Source: Flavobacterium psychrophilum (lineage in GTDB: Bacteria > Bacteroidota > Bacteroidia > Flavobacteriales > Flavobacteriaceae). Taken from it: 64,000 bases of DNA. Positions within the stretch are counted from its first letter, which is position 1, and each line of letters opens with the position of its first letter. Positions 60,000-64,000 of the stretch are shown piece by piece. The notes under the pieces were generated by a model, which searched no databases, was not told where the DNA came from, and saw only the letters and a list, made by a program, of their open reading frames with translations. The DNA lies in contig CAMCVA010000001.1 of NCBI GenBank assembly GCA_945879625.1, forward strand, positions 124,001 through 188,000. The letters run 5' to 3'. A program made the translations under genes and the position numbers.

Positions 60000-61070
60000 T
60001 TGACCTCAAAATCTTACCCTAATGCTGTGCTAGTTGCTCCCTTAAATTGGGGATTAGGACATGCCACGCGTTGTATTCCTATAATTAACGCTTTACTCGA
60101 AAACAACTTTACACCAATCATTGCCTCAGATGGTGTAGCCTTGCAATTGCTTAAAAAGGAATTTCCAAGTTTACTTTGTTTAGAATTGCCGGCGTACCAA
60201 ATAGAATATCCCGAAGAAGGCGCCGCGTTTAAATGGAAAATGATCCAGCAGTTGCCCAAAATTTTAGAGGCACTGATGTACGAAAAGAAAATTGTGAAAA
60301 CATGGGTAAAAAAATACAATCTATGCGGCATTATATCGGATAACCGATTGGGCGTGCGATCCAAAAAAATCCCTTCGGTTTTCATCACGCATCAACTTCG
60401 GGTGCTTACCGGATCAACCACTTGGTTTTCCTCGACTTTACATCAAAATTTCATGCAAAAGTTTAACGAAATTTGGGTGCCTGATTTTGCCGATGAAATC
60501 AATCTATCAGGTAAAATGGGGCATACAAAAAACAAATTTCATCACACAAAATACATTGGCCCGTTGAGCCGATTTACCAAAAAAGAAGTCCCTATAAAAT
60601 ATGACATTATGGTGCTTTTGTCTGGCCCTGAACCGCAACGTGGGTTTTTAGAAATTCAACTGCGGGAACAACTGCAAGAGTATTCGGGTAAATTGCTGTT
60701 TGTGGGAGGAAAAGTAGAAGCCGAACAAAAAAAGTTTGTGTTGGGTTCTCACACTTATTTTAATTACATGACCAGCACGCAATTGGAACTAGCCATTCAA
60801 GAAAGTGCGCTCATATTATGTCGATCGGGCTACACTACCCTAATGGATTTGGTGAAACTAGACAAAAAAGCATTTTTTATTCCTACGCCAGGACAGTTTG
60901 AGCAGGAGTATCTCGCCAAAAAATTAAAAAAAGCAGGGCTATTTCCTTTTGCCAAACAAAGTCAGTTTAAGCTAGAAAATTTGTTGGAAGTTGATTTGTA
61001 TAAAAATCCCCTTTGGAGTGACCAGCCAATTAATTGGAAAAATTTATTGTGCCTTTTTGAGCGTGAATGA
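60000..61070 (+). CDS. GT-B glycosyltransferase, MurG-like
   Basis: Encodes 356 residues from a TTG at 60000; the upstream frame is open but has no ATG, and no ATG precedes the conserved N-terminus VLVAPLNWGLGHATRCIPII. That segment is the glycine-rich donor loop of a GT-B fold like MurG. IMVLLSGPEPQR and LCRSGYTTLMDLVKLDKKAF (the nucleotide-sugar-binding C-domain) follow. Acceptor and donor are unknown. Its 3' end overlaps the convergent histidine kinase gene by 27 bases. Confidence 0.87.
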   Translation: MTSKSYPNAVLVAPLNWGLGHATRCIPIINALLENNFTPIIASDGVALQLLKKEFPSLLCLELPAYQIEYPEEGAAFKWKMIQQLPKILEALMYEKKIVKTWVKKYNLCGIISDNRLGVRSKKIPSVFITHQLRVLTGSTTWFSSTLHQNFMQKFNEIWVPDFADEINLSGKMGHTKNKFHHTKYIGPLSRFTKKEVPIKYDIMVLLSGPEPQRGFLEIQLREQLQEYSGKLLFVGGKVEAEQKKFVLGSHTYFNYMTSTQLELAIQESALILCRSGYTTLMDLVKLDKKAFFIPTPGQFEQEYLAKKLKKAGLFPFAKQSQFKLENLLEVDLYKNPLWSDQPINWKNLLCLFERE

Positions 61071-62081
61071 AAATTCTGAACCCTGACCTGGTTCGCTTTC
61101 TACGTAGATTTTTTGTTCGTGCGCTTCGATAATGTGTTTCACAATTGATAAGCCCAAACCAGAACCTCCAGCGTCGCGTGAGCCCGAAGTGTCAACTCGG
61201 AAAAAACGTTCAAATAAACGAGGGATGTATTGTGGGGCAATTCCTTCTCCATCATCTTTTATGCGGACCAACAATAAATTTTTAGTGAGTTGCTCAACGC
61301 CTACTTCAGTCGTGCCTTTGTCTTTTCCGTATTTTATTGAATTTACGATCAGATTAATCAAAACTTGTTCGATTTTTTCTTTGTCAGCATCTACATAAAA
61401 GGACTTACTGTATTTCATGTCAAACATCAGAATAATGTCTTTTTTGGACGCCTTCATTTCTAATAAGTCAAACACGTCTTGCACCAGCGGTATGATGTCA
61501 AATTTTGTGGTATTGAGTTCTACATTACCCACCTCTAGCTTGGTAATCATGTCTAAATCTTCCACGATTCTGATGAGCCGTTCAACCCCTTTTTCAGCAC
61601 GTTCCAAATAATTTTGGCGCATGGTTTTATCTTTCATTCCGCTGTCAATGAGGGTGGAAAGATAGCCTTGCACGGTAAAGAGTGGGGTTTTTAATTCGTG
61701 CGACACATTGCCTAAAAATTCTCGGCGGTATTTTTCTCGCCCCTTAAGCATCTCAATTTCTAACTTCTTGTTGGTAGCAAATTTCTTTACTTCTCGACTC
61801 AATGTGTCCATGTCGGTGGTTACCGATACTTTGCTAAACGAGGTAGAATCGAGCAAACTCACATCGTCGTATATTTTCTTTACTCGCTGATAGATAAATC
61901 GCTCCACGCGGAATTGAATGATAAAAGCAGAAACAAGAAAAAGGAGGAAAACAAATACCGCAAGGGTATACGCAGAAAAGGGAACTAATTTAAAACAAAT
62001 TAATCCTAATAAAGCACTTGTTATACTGAGGTATAGTGCAGTGATTACTGCAAACCTATATGTTTTTGAAAGTCTTACCAC
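61044..62081 (-). CDS. Sensor histidine kinase, PhoR-like
   Basis: Encodes 345 residues from a GTG at 62081, which directly follows the TAG of the response regulator gene. Two transmembrane helices (about 10-32 and 38-58) leave almost no periplasmic loop, so the signal is probably sensed in the membrane or cytoplasm. The H-box has His128 in VSHELKTPLF; NLIVNSIKYG, DDGEGIAPQYIPRLFERFFR-type and GSGLGLSIVKHI are N, G1/F and G2 boxes. It phosphorylates the adjacent regulator. It lacks PAS domains. The stimulus is unknown. Confidence 0.93.
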   Translation of the reverse strand: MVRLSKTYRFAVITALYLSITSALLGLICFKLVPFSAYTLAVFVFLLFLVSAFIIQFRVERFIYQRVKKIYDDVSLLDSTSFSKVSVTTDMDTLSREVKKFATNKKLEIEMLKGREKYRREFLGNVSHELKTPLFTVQGYLSTLIDSGMKDKTMRQNYLERAEKGVERLIRIVEDLDMITKLEVGNVELNTTKFDIIPLVQDVFDLLEMKASKKDIILMFDMKYSKSFYVDADKEKIEQVLINLIVNSIKYGKDKGTTEVGVEQLTKNLLLVRIKDDGEGIAPQYIPRLFERFFRVDTSGSRDAGGSGLGLSIVKHIIEAHEQKIYVESEPGQGSEFSFTLKKAQ

Positions 62082-62768
62082 CTATATTTCAAACTTGTAC
62101 CCTACTCCCTTTAATGTTTTGAAATATTCTTCGCCTATTTTTTCACGTAATTTTCGGATGTGTACGTCAATGGTTCTTCCGCCAACCACAACTTCATTTC
62201 CCCATACTTTTTCTAGAATTTCTTCTCGATTAAATACTTTTCCAGGTTTTGAAGCCAATAAATAAAACAACTCAAATTCTTTTCTAGGCAACACAATTTC
62301 GGTTTTGTTGTGCACTATTTTGTATTCTTCCCGATTTATTTCGATAGAACCAACAAATAAGGTTTGGCTGTTGGCTGCCTCGTTAGATTTTAATCGACGG
62401 AGTAAGGCTTTCACCTTGCTTACAAGCAATTTAGGCTTGATCGGTTTGGTAATGTAGTCATCGGCGCCTGCTTCAAAGCCAGCAACTTGGGAATAATCTT
62501 CACTTCGCGCTGTGAGAAACGTGATGATTACCTGTTCCATTTTGGGCAATTTCCGAATTAATTCACAGGCTTCAATTCCATCCATTTCTGGCATCATGAC
62601 ATCAAGAATAATCAATTGTGGCAATTCTTTTTTGGCCATTTCAACGGCTTCTTTCCCGTTTGATGCCGTTATAATTTTGTACCCTTCTTGACTCAAGTTA
62701 TAGCCAACAATTTCGAGGATATCCGGCTCATCATCTACCAATAATATTTTGATGTCTTTCTTTTTCAT
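62082..62768 (-). CDS. PhoB/OmpR-type response regulator
   Basis: Encodes 228 residues. The receiver domain (1-120) has LLVDDEPDIL (Asp12, Asp13), phosphoacceptor Asp56 in LIILDVMMPEMDG, and Lys108 in DDYITKPIKPK. The C-terminal winged helix (about 135-228) ends IDVHIRKLREKIG and LKGVGYKFEI, the OmpR/PhoB DNA-binding form. The kinase gene is joined directly, with no gap. No pho genes are nearby, so the PhoB name is avoided. Upstream DNA (62769-62956) separates it from the T9SS tag gene. Confidence 0.94.
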   Translation of the reverse strand: MKKKDIKILLVDDEPDILEIVGYNLSQEGYKIITASNGKEAVEMAKKELPQLIILDVMMPEMDGIEACELIRKLPKMEQVIITFLTARSEDYSQVAGFEAGADDYITKPIKPKLLVSKVKALLRRLKSNEAANSQTLFVGSIEINREEYKIVHNKTEIVLPRKEFELFYLLASKPGKVFNREEILEKVWGNEVVVGGRTIDVHIRKLREKIGEEYFKTLKGVGYKFEI

Positions 62769-62931
62769 GGGAAGTCAAAATTGCTTTTTAGTGAGTGTAA
62801 ATATACATATTATACAAGTTGACTATTGTGCTTAACAGTAATTTAATCTTGTAACCTTTTGATAACAAAGCAATAAGTTTTGTAGATTATAAAAAAACGC
62901 CCAACTCATCCTGCGTTAACAGTTAATTTTA

Positions 62932-62939
62932 TATATTTG
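62932..62939 (+). promoter_or_regulatory. -7 box of the small T9SS-tag gene
   Basis: TATATTTG fits TAnnTTTG, 17 bases before the ATG at 62957. No clear -33 element. Confidence 0.5.
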
Positions 62940-62956
62940 ACCCAATTAATTTTTCC

Positions 62957-63277
62957 ATGGCTAAAAATATTTTTTTAATCCTTCTACTTGTGCTAACCGG
63001 CAGTTTTGCTGCGTTTGCTCAAGAAAACAAACTGCAACCCGGTGTTGCCGAAGGATTGAGTTTTTACCCCAATCCGGTGAACAACGGAAAAATATACCTG
63101 ACTTCTAAAACTTCTTTAGACAAAGAAATCATCATTTTTGATGTCTTGGGCAAAAAAGTTTTTCAAAATACCGTCTCTTCCAAAGAGATTTCACTGGCCA
63201 ATTTAATGCCCGGCGTGTACATTATCAAATTGCGCGAAGGCGAACTTACTACTACCAGAAAGCTGATTATCAAATAA
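62957..63277 (+). CDS. Minimal T9SS type A sorting-domain protein
   Basis: Encodes 106 residues: a signal peptide (LVLTGSFAAFAQ) followed by about 12 residues and then a full type A T9SS sorting domain (LSFYPNPVNNGKIYL, LGKKVFQN, MPGVYIIKL, TTTRKLIIK). No passenger domain is present. Either the sorting domain itself is the product (a cleaved tag, a competitor or a surface anchor) or the gene lost its passenger. It has its own -7 box. The signal peptide and tag are both intact, so export by T9SS is expected. Confidence 0.9.
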   Translation: MAKNIFLILLLVLTGSFAAFAQENKLQPGVAEGLSFYPNPVNNGKIYLTSKTSLDKEIIIFDVLGKKVFQNTVSSKEISLANLMPGVYIIKLREGELTTTRKLIIK

Positions 63278-63349
63278 TCATCCCAAAACACACAACAATT
63301 TCTTGTTTATATATTTATACAAATCACAAAACTATGTTGAATTTGTTAG

Positions 63350-63357
63350 TATCTTTG
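63350..63357 (+). promoter_or_regulatory. -7 box of the truncated secreted protein gene
   Basis: TATCTTTG fits TAnnTTTG, 28 bases before the ATG at 63386. Confidence 0.45.
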
Positions 63358-63385
63358 TCGTCTAATTTTTTAAAATTTTATTAAA

Positions 63386-64000
63386 ATGAAAAAACTTTAC
63401 ATTCTAGTTTCATTGGTTATTAGCACTGTGACATTTGCACAGACTTTCTTCTCAGAAAATATGGGAACACCAACTGGAAACACCTTGATTGCTACTTATG
63501 CTTCGGGAACTGCTCCTGCAACTTTTCAAAATTCTCCTGCAATTACCTATACCGGGACAAGCGATGTTAGAACTTCCTTAGCTTCATCTGGATACAACGG
63601 CGCATCTGCTTCTGGAAATGTATTTATTAATGCCATAGATGAATTTTTTCAAATTGACGGATTAAATAGCTCCGCTTATTTATCTAGCGATATTCAACTT
63701 TCTTTTGGAATTAACACACCTACTGCTGTTACTAATGTTTTAATTATCGAAGTAAGTACAGATGCAACTAACTGGACTCCTATAACCTATACTCCTACTG
63801 GACTTGGGTGGACTTTAGCAACAATAAGTGGTGGAGTGATTCCATCATCATCGACACTTTCAATTCGTTTCAGATCTACAACAATTCTGCAGTACAGAAT
63901 TGATGACGTAAAATTGAGTAATGTTTCTGCTTCTTGCACCTTGTCTTTGGGTACTGTAACTGCTGCTTGTGATGCATCTACATTAGGAACTGATACCTAT
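63386..64000 (+). CDS. Secreted protein, truncated by the window edge
   Basis: The first 205 codons are present; no stop is reached. A signal peptide (LVISTVTFAQ) is followed by a beta-sandwich-like domain (about 20-190: FFSENMGTPTGNT, EFFQIDGLNSSAYLSSDIQL, EVSTDATNWTPI, FRSTTILQYRIDDVKLS). This opening is common in secreted Flavobacterium proteins with a choice-of-anchor/galactose-binding-like module, often before nuclease or sorting domains. After residue 190 a cysteine-rich region begins. The C-terminal part is outside the window, so function and T9SS targeting cannot be judged. Confidence 0.75.
   Translation, partial: MKKLYILVSLVISTVTFAQTFFSENMGTPTGNTLIATYASGTAPATFQNSPAITYTGTSDVRTSLASSGYNGASASGNVFINAIDEFFQIDGLNSSAYLSSDIQLSFGINTPTAVTNVLIIEVSTDATNWTPITYTPTGLGWTLATISGGVIPSSSTLSIRFRSTTILQYRIDDVKLSNVSASCTLSLGTVTAACDASTLGTDTY

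Noticed and set aside
59905..60009. Longer TrmB start at a TTG
   Set aside because: The added residues are not conserved; the GTG at 59904 gives the family N-terminus GSKNKLKRF.

Overview
The window looks like a chromosomal segment of a Flavobacteriaceae bacterium, most likely Flavobacterium or a close relative. It is AT-rich. It carries SusC/SusD-type outer-membrane uptake genes, several proteins with type IX secretion (T9SS) C-terminal sorting domains of the YPNP...KLVI type, TAnnTTTG-like -7 boxes, few Shine-Dalgarno sequences, and a DNA polymerase III alpha subunit fused to an N-terminal proofreading exonuclease. The genus is an inference; no search was run.

Left edge (1-4.9 kb): the end of a surface-glycan cluster (partial neuC-like gene, neuB-like sialic-acid-type synthase, a winged-helix/degenerate nucleotidyltransferase regulator), then an MntA/HepT toxin-antitoxin pair between two copies of a short direct repeat in repeat-rich intergenic DNA, then tspO and a BaiN/HI0933-type flavoprotein.

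Starch/maltose locus (4.9-27.1 kb): a leftward seven-gene run encodes an MFS maltose-type importer, beta-phosphoglucomutase, GH65 maltose phosphorylase, a SusA-like GH13, a GH31 alpha-glucosidase and two more GH13 amylases. A LacI-family regulator sits beside it, and a rightward run encodes SusC, SusD, a SusE-like lipoprotein and a T9SS-exported multidomain GH13 amylase. The inferred flow is as follows. The secreted amylase cuts starch at the surface, SusCDE import oligosaccharides, and envelope GH13/GH31 enzymes trim them. The MFS protein imports maltose, and maltose phosphorylase plus beta-phosphoglucomutase yield glucose and glucose-6-phosphate. Candidate LacI operators and an 18-19 bp element shared by the two divergent promoters suggest joint control.

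Middle (27.1-43.6 kb): a UpxY/NusG-like antiterminator, YjbR and cyclase-family genes, hemW and ruvC, a T9SS-secreted metalloprotease, an LPG-synthase-like membrane protein with a GT2 glycosyltransferase, and a giant T9SS protein preceded by three small lipoprotein genes. Then come tRNA-Asp, a DUF58 protein and thioredoxin. A 19-unit heptanucleotide array abuts hemW.

Right part (43.7-64 kb): housekeeping genes dnaE, an RRM protein, rpsP-rimM, trmN6, a glutaryl-CoA-type acyl-CoA dehydrogenase, a DUF3050 protein and an SGNH lipoprotein. An Fe-S/redox cluster follows (Mrp, NifU-like, ferredoxin reductase, ferredoxin), interrupted by a small-protein/nucleotidyltransferase pair. Last are an alkyltransferase-like protein, a LysE exporter, trmB, a glycosyltransferase, a PhoR/PhoB-type two-component system, a minimal T9SS-tag protein and a truncated secreted protein.

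The main non-gene signal is a family of short heptanucleotide tandem repeats in at least seven intergenic places, with consensus units that differ from place to place. No CRISPR array, insertion sequence or prophage was seen.
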